This document shows, piece by piece, positions 8,845 through 16,218 of a stretch of 31,693 nt of DNA (the first letter of the stretch is position 1; each line of letters begins with the position of its first letter). The stretch is from the NCBI GenBank assembly GCA_964506325.1, contig CAZDLO010000041.1, positions 1 through 31,693 on the forward strand, written 5' to 3'. Origin of the DNA: CAINVV01 sp964506325 (GTDB taxonomy: Bacteria > Bacteroidota > Bacteroidia > Bacteroidales > Prolixibacteraceae). The notes under the pieces were generated by a model. That model had not been told where the DNA came from. It did not search any database and saw only the letters and a program-made list of their open reading frames with translations. Both the position numbers and the translations under genes were made by a program.

Positions 8845-9182
8845 GCACAAACATAATTATTAAACCATTAAATATCAGCATACAGGAAAGATATCGCACG
8901 ACGGAAAAATGAAATCCTATTCAGATTTGTTGGGTCATTATTACCGCTGCCTTAAAAAATAACAGCAGTGGAATACCCTTTCCCGTTGTAAAACCGCCTT
9001 GTGGGAATAAAGTTAATAAGAAAAGAATCCCTCAGCCTGCAGGCTAAAAAATAAAGGGAAAGATATCTGAATTACATTGAAACATTTGATTTGAACGATG
9101 AAAATACATATACTTCAAGTAAAAATAGCTATTTTCGGTGAGGCGATAAATTTAGCCACCCGAGTCATACCAGGCACTTTCT
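8845..9182. other. Gene-free stretch with three successive stem-loops
   Basis: No coding region is supported between the divergent methyltransferase-like gene and recG. Three inverted repeats follow one another: CCGCTGC with GCAGTGG (8944-8971, one G-U pair), TTCCC with GGGAA (8980-9007), and TCCCT with AGGGA (9028-9059). The last encloses the 12-base palindrome AGCCTGCAGGCT (9034-9045). None is followed by a strong T-tract in either direction. The recG promoter should lie between 9060 and 9182, but I found no exact -7 match; TAAATTTA near 9147 is one base off. Confidence 0.5.
8848..8855 (-). promoter_or_regulatory. -7 element abutting the methyltransferase-like gene
   Basis: On the minus strand this reads TATGTTTG, an exact TAnnTTTG match ending three bases before ATG 8844. 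If used, the transcript would be leaderless or nearly so. A near match (TATCTTTC) lies farther upstream and is an alternative. Confidence 0.35.
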
Positions 9183-11279
9183 ATGTTAGAACAAGAGATC
9201 AAATTCCTCCCGGGAGTCGGCCCAAAAAGAGCAGTTATCCTTTCCCAGGAACTGAAAATCAACACAGTGGCTGAGCTCCTGTATTATTTCCCATATAGGT
9301 ATATTGACCGGACAAAATTTTACAAAATAAGGGAGATCAACGAAACACTTCCATTTATTCAAATTCAGGGCATCATTACAAACGTTGATTTTGTTGGAGA
9401 GGGCAGGTCCCAAAGAATGACCGCCAATTTTTACGACGGAGAGAATCACATGGAACTTGTATGGTTCCAGGGGATTAAATTTGTCAAAGGGACGCTGAAG
9501 AAAAATGTTCCTTGCATCATCTTCGGAAAACCAACAGAATTCAACAACAAATGGAAACTTGTTCATCCTGAAATAGAGGAAGTCAAGGCCGAAACAGAAA
9601 AAAAGGAAGGATATATTCAGCCCCTGTACAATACAACCGAGAAAATGAAAAGCAATTTTCTCGTTTCCAAATCTATCCTTAAACTTCAGTCTGCTGCACT
9701 CCAGCTCTGCAGGGGAAAAATAACCGAAACCCTCCCGGACTGGCTGATCAATCAATTGAAACTGATTCCCCTGGAAAATGCACTCTTTAACATTCACTTT
9801 CCTGTTGACCCCGCATCCCTGAGAAAAGCGGAATACCGGCTGAAATTTGAGGAGCTGTTTTACATCCAGCTAAAATTACTGCATCTGAAACACGAGCGCC
9901 AAAATAAATTCAAAGGACAGATATTCAGAGAGGTAGGCGATTATTTTAATAATTTCTTCCACAATCATCTGCCATTTGAATTAACAGGGGCTCAAAAACG
10001 GGTCATCAAAGAGATTCGGAAGGATACCCTTGCCGGCAAGCAAATGAACCGTTTGCTTCAGGGTGATGTAGGCAGCGGCAAAACCATGGTTGCCCTGATG
10101 ATCTCCCTGATTGCCATGGACAACGGTTTCCAGGCATGTATGATGGCCCCCACCGAAATACTGGCAGTCCAGCACTACCAGTCGGTTCAAAAATTAATCG
10201 GGGATCTGCCTGTTAATGTTAAATTACTTACCGGATCTACCAGAAAAGCCGAGCGGCTTGTCATCCATCAGCAATTGCTGGATGGCTCCCTAAACCTGCT
10301 TATTGGAACACATGCCTTGCTGGAAGACATCGTTGAATTCAAAAACCTTGGATTGGTAATTATCGATGAACAACACCGTTTTGGGGTGATGCAGCGGGCC
10401 CGGCTATGGAAGAAAAATTTCATACCTCCCCATGTCCTGGTTATGACTGCTACCCCGATCCCACGAACCCTGGCTATGACCGTATACGGAGACCTGGATG
10501 TTTCAGTCATCGATGAACTGCCTCCGGGGAGAAAACCCATCAGGACCTTCCACTACTACGAAAATCACAGGGCAGAGTTGTACAAGTTTATACGAAAAGA
10601 GATTGCCCTTGGCCGGCAAATTTATATTGTATTCCCCCTGATCAAGGAATCCGAGAAAATGGATTTCAAAAATCTGGAGGAAGGATACGAGCACCTGAGA
10701 ATTGCTTTCCCATATCCGGAATACAACATCAGTATGGTTCACGGAAAGATGAAATCCTCTGAAAAAGAGTTTGAAATGCAACGTTTCAAGAACAATGAAA
10801 CACAGATCCTGGTTGCAACAACTGTAATTGAGGTTGGCGTTGACGTACCCAATGCCTCTGTCATGGTAATTGAAAGCACGGAGAGGTTTGGCCTCTCCCA
10901 GCTTCACCAGCTCAGGGGCAGGGTGGGCAGGGGTGCTGATCAATCCTATTGCATCCTCATGAGCAGTCTCAAACTGTCACATGAAAGCCGGCAACGCATA
11001 GATACAATGGTTGCCACCAACGACGGTTTTGAAATTGCCGAAGCGGATATGCGGCTGAGAGGCCCTGGAGACCTGGAAGGCACCCAACAGAGCGGACTCG
11101 CATTCGACCTCCGGATTTCAAATCTTGCCAGGGATGGCCAGATATTGCAATATGCGCGGGATAAAGCGGAAGAGATTCTCTCAGAGGATCCGTTGCTTCA
11201 AAACGCTGAAAACAATATATTCGTCAGGCAATTGCTGGCCCTGAGAAAAAATCACCTCAACTGGGGAGCCATCAGCTGA
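9183..11279 (+). CDS. recG: ATP-dependent DNA helicase RecG
   Basis: RecG remodels stalled replication forks and branch-migrates recombination intermediates. The 698-residue product has the complete family layout: an N-terminal helix-hairpin-helix start (FLPGVGPKRA), a wedge/OB-fold region (about 55-150), helicase motif I GDVGSGKT (294-301), motif II DEQH (395-398), motif III TATPIPRT, and the C-terminal lobe with QLRGRVGRG and the RecG-typical MRLRGPGDLEGTQQSG. Length and motifs are normal, with no sign of damage. The next gene (an RnfD relative) begins 38 bases downstream on the same strand and may be co-transcribed. Confidence 0.97.
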   Translation: MLEQEIKFLPGVGPKRAVILSQELKINTVAELLYYFPYRYIDRTKFYKIREINETLPFIQIQGIITNVDFVGEGRSQRMTANFYDGENHMELVWFQGIKFVKGTLKKNVPCIIFGKPTEFNNKWKLVHPEIEEVKAETEKKEGYIQPLYNTTEKMKSNFLVSKSILKLQSAALQLCRGKITETLPDWLINQLKLIPLENALFNIHFPVDPASLRKAEYRLKFEELFYIQLKLLHLKHERQNKFKGQIFREVGDYFNNFFHNHLPFELTGAQKRVIKEIRKDTLAGKQMNRLLQGDVGSGKTMVALMISLIAMDNGFQACMMAPTEILAVQHYQSVQKLIGDLPVNVKLLTGSTRKAERLVIHQQLLDGSLNLLIGTHALLEDIVEFKNLGLVIIDEQHRFGVMQRARLWKKNFIPPHVLVMTATPIPRTLAMTVYGDLDVSVIDELPPGRKPIRTFHYYENHRAELYKFIRKEIALGRQIYIVFPLIKESEKMDFKNLEEGYEHLRIAFPYPEYNISMVHGKMKSSEKEFEMQRFKNNETQILVATTVIEVGVDVPNASVMVIESTERFGLSQLHQLRGRVGRGADQSYCILMSSLKLSHESRQRIDTMVATNDGFEIAEADMRLRGPGDLEGTQQSGLAFDLRISNLARDGQILQYARDKAEEILSEDPLLQNAENNIFVRQLLALRKNHLNWGAIS

Positions 11280-11317
11280 ATCCCCGTATCAAATCATCTT
11301 AACCCGGAAATGACAAA

Positions 11318-12295
11318 ATGAACAATAATACCCTGCCCACCTCTGCCAGCACAGTAACAGACAATCCTAACCCTCAAATATTCAAGAGCATAACTATTGC
11401 CCTTATTCCGGCAATGATCATGTCAATGATCTTTTTCGGGCACAGAAGCCTGTTAATTATGCTGACCTCCGTTATTGCCTGCCTGCTCTTTGATTCCCTG
11501 GCAAATAGATTCCTACGGAAGCAAAAATTATATTACTGGGACAATCAGGCAGCTTTAACAGGGATACTTCTGGCTTTCTGCCTTCCCCCGGGAATACCTG
11601 TCTGGCTTGTCCTGCCAGGTGCCCTGGCCGCGATTGGAACAAGCTATATAACTTCGGGGAAACTAAGTGCCTACAGGTTTAACCCGGCCTTGACAGGAAG
11701 TTTGTTGCTGTTGATTTGCTTCCCGGGACAAATGTCAGGATGGAGTGCCACCATCACTTCGGTTGAGTCATTTACCGGTGCAACTCCGCTAGGCATGCTG
11801 AGCGGGGGACTAAAAAACGGGCAAACGGTAACCCAAATAATCACTTCTGCAGGAATGCCGGGGTATTTTGATATGTTCTGGGGAGATGTGAGTGGTTCTT
11901 TGGGTGAAACTTCAACAATAGCCATCCTGATCGGAGGGTTGTACCTGTTCATGAAAAAAATCATCAGCTGGCACATTCCTGTCGCAGTACTGGGTTCAAT
12001 GTTACTTTTGGAGGGAATTCTATGGATGATTGTTCCCGGGCATTTTGCCGATCCCATTTTTCATCTGATTACTGGCGGTGCGATGTTGGGAGCTGTATTC
12101 TTGGCCACCTATCCTGGTACCATACCTGCAACCACAACCGGAAAAATTATTTTTGGAGCCGGGGTCGGGCTTATCACCCTGCTGATCCGCAATTTTGGCC
12201 CCTACCCGGAAGGAATGGCTATAGCTATATTGATTATGAATGGTTTAACACCAATTATCAATTCCAACAGCCGGTTGAAACTGTTTGCAAATTAG
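11318..12295 (+). CDS. RnfD/NqrB-family membrane subunit, standing alone
   Basis: This is an integral membrane protein of 325 residues with about eight to ten hydrophobic segments. RnfD-type landmarks are FNPALTG (121-127), the flavin-attachment loop SFTGATPLG with the candidate FMN-bearing threonine at 156, and GSLGETS (193-199). In complete Rnf complexes RnfD helps pass electrons between ferredoxin and NAD while moving Na+ or H+. None of RnfA, B, C, E or G, nor the flavin transferase ApbE, is encoded nearby. The gene is either a dispersed subunit, a paralogue with another partner, or a relic that kept its frame. It follows recG by 38 bases. Confidence 0.85.
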   Translation: MNNNTLPTSASTVTDNPNPQIFKSITIALIPAMIMSMIFFGHRSLLIMLTSVIACLLFDSLANRFLRKQKLYYWDNQAALTGILLAFCLPPGIPVWLVLPGALAAIGTSYITSGKLSAYRFNPALTGSLLLLICFPGQMSGWSATITSVESFTGATPLGMLSGGLKNGQTVTQIITSAGMPGYFDMFWGDVSGSLGETSTIAILIGGLYLFMKKIISWHIPVAVLGSMLLLEGILWMIVPGHFADPIFHLITGGAMLGAVFLATYPGTIPATTTGKIIFGAGVGLITLLIRNFGPYPEGMAIAILIMNGLTPIINSNSRLKLFAN

Positions 12296-12412
12296 CGCAT
12301 GATTTAATACCTATCAGGCATAGTTTTTGATACTTTTACTTCATCCATTGATCATATCTGGGTAAGGCAGAGAAAGAATCCTAAGCCCATAAATTCTTTA
12401 CGACAGGAATAA

Positions 12413-13174
12413 ATGACCAGGATTTTCCTTTTTTTGATAACAGCCATCCTGTGGCAGTCACCCGGAGAGGAGACCAGAAAAAAAGCGATATTGTCGACAA
12501 ATCCCAATATCAAAGAAATCTATTATGTCCTGAAAAGTGATCCTGCAGTTTGGCATGGTTTGTACAAACTGACCTACAAAAACAAACCACTGGTGGAAGG
12601 TTTTTTCAGGTACGGTGCAAAAGACAGTCTGTGGAACTATTACAATGAATTTGGAAAATTAAAAATGAGCGGATACTTTGAAGACAACAAACGCATTGGC
12701 AGCTGGAAATTTTTTGACAAAAACAGTAGCCTGGAGCAGGAAATTGACTTTACAAAACAAGCAGTAGTATTTTACAAGACGAAGTTTTCCAAATATCCGT
12801 TTAAACTGATCGACGGGTCGGATACACTCGTTTCTGTACTGGACAGGCCTCCGTTATACATTGGCGGCTCAAGCCGGTTGGATGAGTTCATTGCAAAAGG
12901 GACTGTTTTGCCTCTGCACAAAACAACCGACAAGGTTGTGGGAACAGTATTTGTTGAGTTCATGATAGACGCTGACGGACAAACCTCCAATTTCCGCGTA
13001 CTCAAAGGGATATGCACCAGCTGTAACAATGAAGCACTTAGGGTTGTACAGGCCATTCCCAATGAATGGATACCCGGGAGTTTAAATGACCGCAGCGTTA
13101 CTGTATTCTATACAATACCTGTCAACTTTAACGAGAAAACAAGAAAAAAAGACATTTCAGATATTATTTTGTAA
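12413..13174 (+). CDS. Periplasmic protein with MORN-type repeats and TonB C-terminal domain
   Basis: The 253-residue product has a short hydrophobic N-terminal signal (MTRIFLFLITAILW). MORN_2-like repeats at about 50-105 follow (for example EGFFRYGAKDSLWNYYNEFG and GYFEDNKRIGSWKFFD). A TonB C-terminal-like domain at about 165-240 ends the protein, with GTVFVEFMIDADGQ and a CTSC pair. TonB-C domains usually touch outer-membrane receptors, but here the proline-rich linker typical of true TonB is missing, so energy transduction is doubtful. A GACAGGAATAA ribosome-binding sequence precedes the ATG. This arrangement (YwqK-like repeats plus TonB-C) is frequent in Bacteroidetes secreted proteins of unknown role. 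Confidence 0.75.
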   Translation: MTRIFLFLITAILWQSPGEETRKKAILSTNPNIKEIYYVLKSDPAVWHGLYKLTYKNKPLVEGFFRYGAKDSLWNYYNEFGKLKMSGYFEDNKRIGSWKFFDKNSSLEQEIDFTKQAVVFYKTKFSKYPFKLIDGSDTLVSVLDRPPLYIGGSSRLDEFIAKGTVLPLHKTTDKVVGTVFVEFMIDADGQTSNFRVLKGICTSCNNEALRVVQAIPNEWIPGSLNDRSVTVFYTIPVNFNEKTRKKDISDIIL

Positions 13175-13214
13175 ATTTATTACTGGAATATTAATAAACA
13201 GGAGAACAGGACTT

Positions 13215-13547
13215 ATGACAGACAACATGTTGATAACCACAAGCACAACCCTCGAAGGATACAGGGTGACGAGGCAACTGGGACTGGTAAGAGGCATCAC
13301 GGTGAGGTCAAGGAATATCTTTGGTTCGTTCGCGGGCAGTTTTATGACCATCTTCGGCGGAAAAAATGTAATTTATACCGAACTTTGTGAAAAAGCAAGG
13401 GAGGAAGCCATGCAACTGATGATAGACCACGGAAGAGCAATTGGTGCCAATGCCATCATCAACATGAGGTATGATGCAAACGATGTTATGGCAGGCCTGA
13501 CCGAAGTTCTGGCCTATGGGACAGCAGTTGTGGTCGAAAAAATCTAA
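13215..13547 (+). CDS. YbjQ-family (DUF74) protein
   Basis: The 110-residue protein matches the YbjQ/UPF0145 family: LITTSTTLEGYRV at the start, GLVRGITVRSRN, a central GGKN...YTELCEKAREEAM and a C-terminal IGANAIINMRYD. The family is widespread, forms small oligomeric barrels, and its role is unsettled. The frame stays open upstream to 13086, overlapping the TonB-C gene, but the start at 13215 is favoured by AACAGGAGAACAGGA just upstream and by family length. ATG 13227 is an alternative. The following membrane-protein gene starts five bases after the stop, suggesting translational coupling. Confidence 0.88.
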   Translation: MTDNMLITTSTTLEGYRVTRQLGLVRGITVRSRNIFGSFAGSFMTIFGGKNVIYTELCEKAREEAMQLMIDHGRAIGANAIINMRYDANDVMAGLTEVLAYGTAVVVEKI

Positions 13548-13552
13548 ATCCG

Positions 13553-13870
13553 ATGAGCATCGATTACAAATTCACCACTTGGCTTTTACTATCAGTTATC
13601 TCCGGAATATTTATTGCCTGGATTGATTCTTTGCCGGGATGGGATGATACCGGGATCACTGCCGGACTTATCGTGGTCACTTCAGCCCTATTCGGATTTC
13701 TGCATCCTGAGAAGCCTTGGATCTGGGCCCTGGCAACAGGCATTTGGATACCTGTGCATTCGATTACAGCATCAGGGGATTACAAAATGTTGTTCATCAC
13801 CATGTTTGCCTTTATTGGCGCTTATCTCGGTGCTTCAGTGAAAAAGAACAAACCAGCTGATCCAGCCTGA
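13553..13870 (+). CDS. Small three-helix inner-membrane protein, unknown function
   Basis: I do not recognise a named family. The 105-residue product has about three hydrophobic segments (roughly 9-24, 36-50 and 78-93), separated by short loops containing DSLPGWDDTG and HPEKPWIW. It ends in a basic, presumably cytoplasmic tail (KKNKPADPA). It lies five bases after the YbjQ gene, so the two are probably translated from the same message. Similar short proteins with a FGFLHPEKPW-like core may be membrane accessory proteins, but this is a guess from appearance. Confidence 0.75.
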   Translation: MSIDYKFTTWLLLSVISGIFIAWIDSLPGWDDTGITAGLIVVTSALFGFLHPEKPWIWALATGIWIPVHSITASGDYKMLFITMFAFIGAYLGASVKKNKPADPA

Positions 13871-14037
13871 GGATACCTGCCTTTAAGAATCCCTGCCGGC
13901 CGAATCCGGCTTATTCCTGCCTATCCCAAAGAAGCACTCCTTTCCACCGGTCGTTAATCAACCCTACCCGGGGAAAATAATATCCGAACGACTCCAAAGT
14001 TGGTTTTCCATTTATAATTTTCGTTATCTCTTTTAGT

Positions 14038-14045
14038 TACCTTTG
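14038..14045 (+). promoter_or_regulatory. Bacteroidetes -7 element for yicC-gmk-nadD
   Basis: TACCTTTG is an exact TAnnTTTG match ending 17 bases before the yicC ATG at 14063, giving a very short leader. The weak GCCGG/CCGGC hairpin at 13895-13910 upstream could separate this unit from the preceding genes. Confidence 0.55.
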
Positions 14046-14062
14046 CCCAAAAGTAAGTTGAT

Positions 14063-14935
14063 ATGGTAAAATCGATGACCGGTTACGGAAAAGCGGAGTG
14101 TGAACTCTCACAGAAAAAAGTAACAATAGAGATTAAATCCCTCAACAGCAAGCAGATGGATCTCAACACCCGCATCTCCCTCCTGTTCCGCGAGAAAGAC
14201 CTGGAGATTCGCCGGGAACTATCAGAAAAACTGATCAGGGGAAAAGTCGATTTCATTCTTTATACAGAATCTCTGGGAGATGAATCTGCCACAAAAATAA
14301 ATGCCGGAATCGTCAGGAGCTATTATAAACAGATGGAGCAAATCTCCTCCGACCTGAATATACCACTGGATAACACTATTTTACAAACAATTCTCACCCT
14401 GCCTGAGGTAGTCAGGAATGAAAGGGAGGAACTAAACGATCAGGAGTGGAAATCCATTCTTGAAAAAATATCAGAGGCTGTTGCCGCCCTTGAAAGTTTC
14501 AGAATCCAGGAGGGTTCCATTCTTAAACAGGATCTGATCTCCAATGTAAATTCCATCACAACCTTGCTGAAAGAGGTGGAACAATACGAAGAAGAACGCG
14601 TGTCCAGGATCAAAGAGAAAATTTTCGACGGGCTCAGGGACATTTCCATCGAACAGGTGAATGAAAACAGGCTGGAGCAGGAAATGATCTTTTACATGGA
14701 AAAGATGGATATCAACGAAGAAAAAGTCAGGTTGAAAAACCATTGCGATTATTTCCTTGAGACCCTGGAACTTAATGAACCAGTTGGCAAGAAACTGGGT
14801 TTCATTGCCCAGGAAATTGGACGTGAGGTAAACACCCTTGGTTCAAAAGCCAATCACACTGAGATGCAGAAACTTGTTATCGGGATGAAAGACTCCCTTG
14901 AAAGAATGAAGGAGCAGCTCTTGAATGTTTTATAA
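14063..14935 (+). CDS. YicC-family endoribonuclease-like protein
   Basis: The protein begins with the family hallmark VKSMTGYGKAE and has IEIKSLNSKQMDLN soon after. The C-terminal domain carries RLEQEMIFYMEKMDINEE and the strongly conserved EIGREVNTLGSKAN. At 290 residues it matches YicC proteins, which in E. coli act in RNA decay and stationary-phase physiology. The middle is a long charged coiled coil (about 130-210). It heads a plus-strand run with gmk (14 bases later) and nadD, a grouping common in Bacteroidetes. Family is certain; substrate RNA is unknown. Confidence 0.93.
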   Translation: MVKSMTGYGKAECELSQKKVTIEIKSLNSKQMDLNTRISLLFREKDLEIRRELSEKLIRGKVDFILYTESLGDESATKINAGIVRSYYKQMEQISSDLNIPLDNTILQTILTLPEVVRNEREELNDQEWKSILEKISEAVAALESFRIQEGSILKQDLISNVNSITTLLKEVEQYEEERVSRIKEKIFDGLRDISIEQVNENRLEQEMIFYMEKMDINEEKVRLKNHCDYFLETLELNEPVGKKLGFIAQEIGREVNTLGSKANHTEMQKLVIGMKDSLERMKEQLLNVL

Positions 14936-14949
14936 TTCGCTCAAACGGC

Positions 14950-15516
14950 ATGACGGAAGGAAAAATAATCATTTTCTCAGCTCCCTCGGGCGCAGGTAAG
15001 ACTACAATAGTCAGGCATTTGCTTTCAATGAACCACAATTTTGGATTCTCCGTTTCGGCTACAAGCCGCAAACCAAGGGGGAACGAGGAAGACGGAGTCG
15101 ATTATTATTTCATCTCTGCAGAAGAATTTAAAACCAGGATTGCCAACAATGAATTCCTGGAGTGGCAAGAAGTTTATCCTGATAATTTTTATGGATCACT
15201 AAAAAGTGAGGTGGAAAAAATGCTGGCCAACGGACAGAATGTTCTCTTTGATGTCGATGTAGTTGGTGGCAGTAACATCAAAAAGCATTACGGAAGCCGG
15301 GCTCTGGCCCTTTTTATCCAGCCCCCTTCCATTACAGAACTTGAAAAGAGATTAACTGCGCGATCTACCGACGGGCATGAGGTAATCAGGAAAAGACTGG
15401 CGAAAGCCGAACAGGAACTGGCCTATGCTCCCCTTTTCGATGTTGTTATTGTCAATGACACTTTACAGCATGCGTTAAAAGAGGCTGAGGAACAAGTGAA
15501 TGAATTTCTCAGATGA
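14950..15516 (+). CDS. gmk: Guanylate kinase
   Basis: The enzyme phosphorylates GMP to GDP using ATP, feeding GTP and dGTP synthesis downstream of GuaB. The P-loop is SAPSGAGKTT near the N-terminus. The GMP-binding region includes SATSRKPRGNEEDGVDY and YGSLKSEV, with FDVDVVGG in the Walker B position and ARSTDGHEVIRKRL in the lid. Its 188 residues are the standard length. It lies between yicC and nadD in a compact operon. Confidence 0.97.
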   Translation: MTEGKIIIFSAPSGAGKTTIVRHLLSMNHNFGFSVSATSRKPRGNEEDGVDYYFISAEEFKTRIANNEFLEWQEVYPDNFYGSLKSEVEKMLANGQNVLFDVDVVGGSNIKKHYGSRALALFIQPPSITELEKRLTARSTDGHEVIRKRLAKAEQELAYAPLFDVVIVNDTLQHALKEAEEQVNEFLR

Positions 15517-15573
15517 TAAGAGCCTGATATAAATTCACAAAAAATCATCACTTAAAAAGATTTCATCAATCCC

Positions 15574-16161
15574 ATGCAAATCGCCGTTTACTCCGGATCC
15601 TTCAACCCAGTTCACAATGGCCATATAGCTGTTGCCAATGCAGCTTTGGCAGACGGGTCCGATGAAGTATGGCTGATAGTTTCACCTCAGAATCCACACA
15701 AGAAAGAGGAAGATCTCTGGCCTTTTGAAGTTCGGATGAAATTGGCAGAACTTGCGGCAACCAACCTGCATGGAATCAAAGTAAGTGGGTGCGAGAATTC
15801 TCTGCCTCGTCCATCCTACACCATAAGGACTCTTGAATTCCTTAAAAAAACCTATCCGGAAAATAAGTTCAGACTCCTGATCGGCGAAGATAACCTGGTT
15901 AGGTTTCATCTCTGGAAAGATTACCAGCTGATACTTGATTCTTTCGGCCTGATCGTTTATCCCCGCTCAACCGGCCAGAATGAACATCTCAAACATTTTC
16001 CGAACAGCTACTGGATGAATGCCCCATTGCTTCATGTTAGTTCATCAGAGATCAGGCAACGGCTGTCAGACAACGCTTCCATCCATGATTTGGTTCCGCC
16101 TCAGGTTGAAGCCTACATCCTTGAAAAATTCGGAACAAGAGATCACAAATCAGGATTTTAG
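15574..16161 (+). CDS. nadD: Nicotinate-nucleotide adenylyltransferase
   Basis: NadD joins ATP and nicotinate mononucleotide to give deamido-NAD. The N-terminal nucleotidyl-transferase motif GSFNPVHNGH occupies residues 8-17. The interior LLIGEDNLVRFHLWKDY is the typical substrate loop (IxGxDxxxxxxxWK), and VSSSEIRQRL near the C-terminus is the ISSTxIR-type motif. Length (195 residues) is normal. It follows gmk by about 57 bases and ends just before priA. Confidence 0.95.
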   Translation: MQIAVYSGSFNPVHNGHIAVANAALADGSDEVWLIVSPQNPHKKEEDLWPFEVRMKLAELAATNLHGIKVSGCENSLPRPSYTIRTLEFLKKTYPENKFRLLIGEDNLVRFHLWKDYQLILDSFGLIVYPRSTGQNEHLKHFPNSYWMNAPLLHVSSSEIRQRLSDNASIHDLVPPQVEAYILEKFGTRDHKSGF

Positions 16162-16218
16162 TGTAAATTGAATTCGAATACTCCACTTCCAGCAGGACTT
16201 AACTGTTTATCATCTCAA

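Noticed and set aside
13086..13214. Open N-terminal extension of the YbjQ frame overlapping the TonB-C gene
   Set aside because: The extra 43 residues do not fit YbjQ proteins, and a good ribosome-binding sequence precedes ATG 13215.
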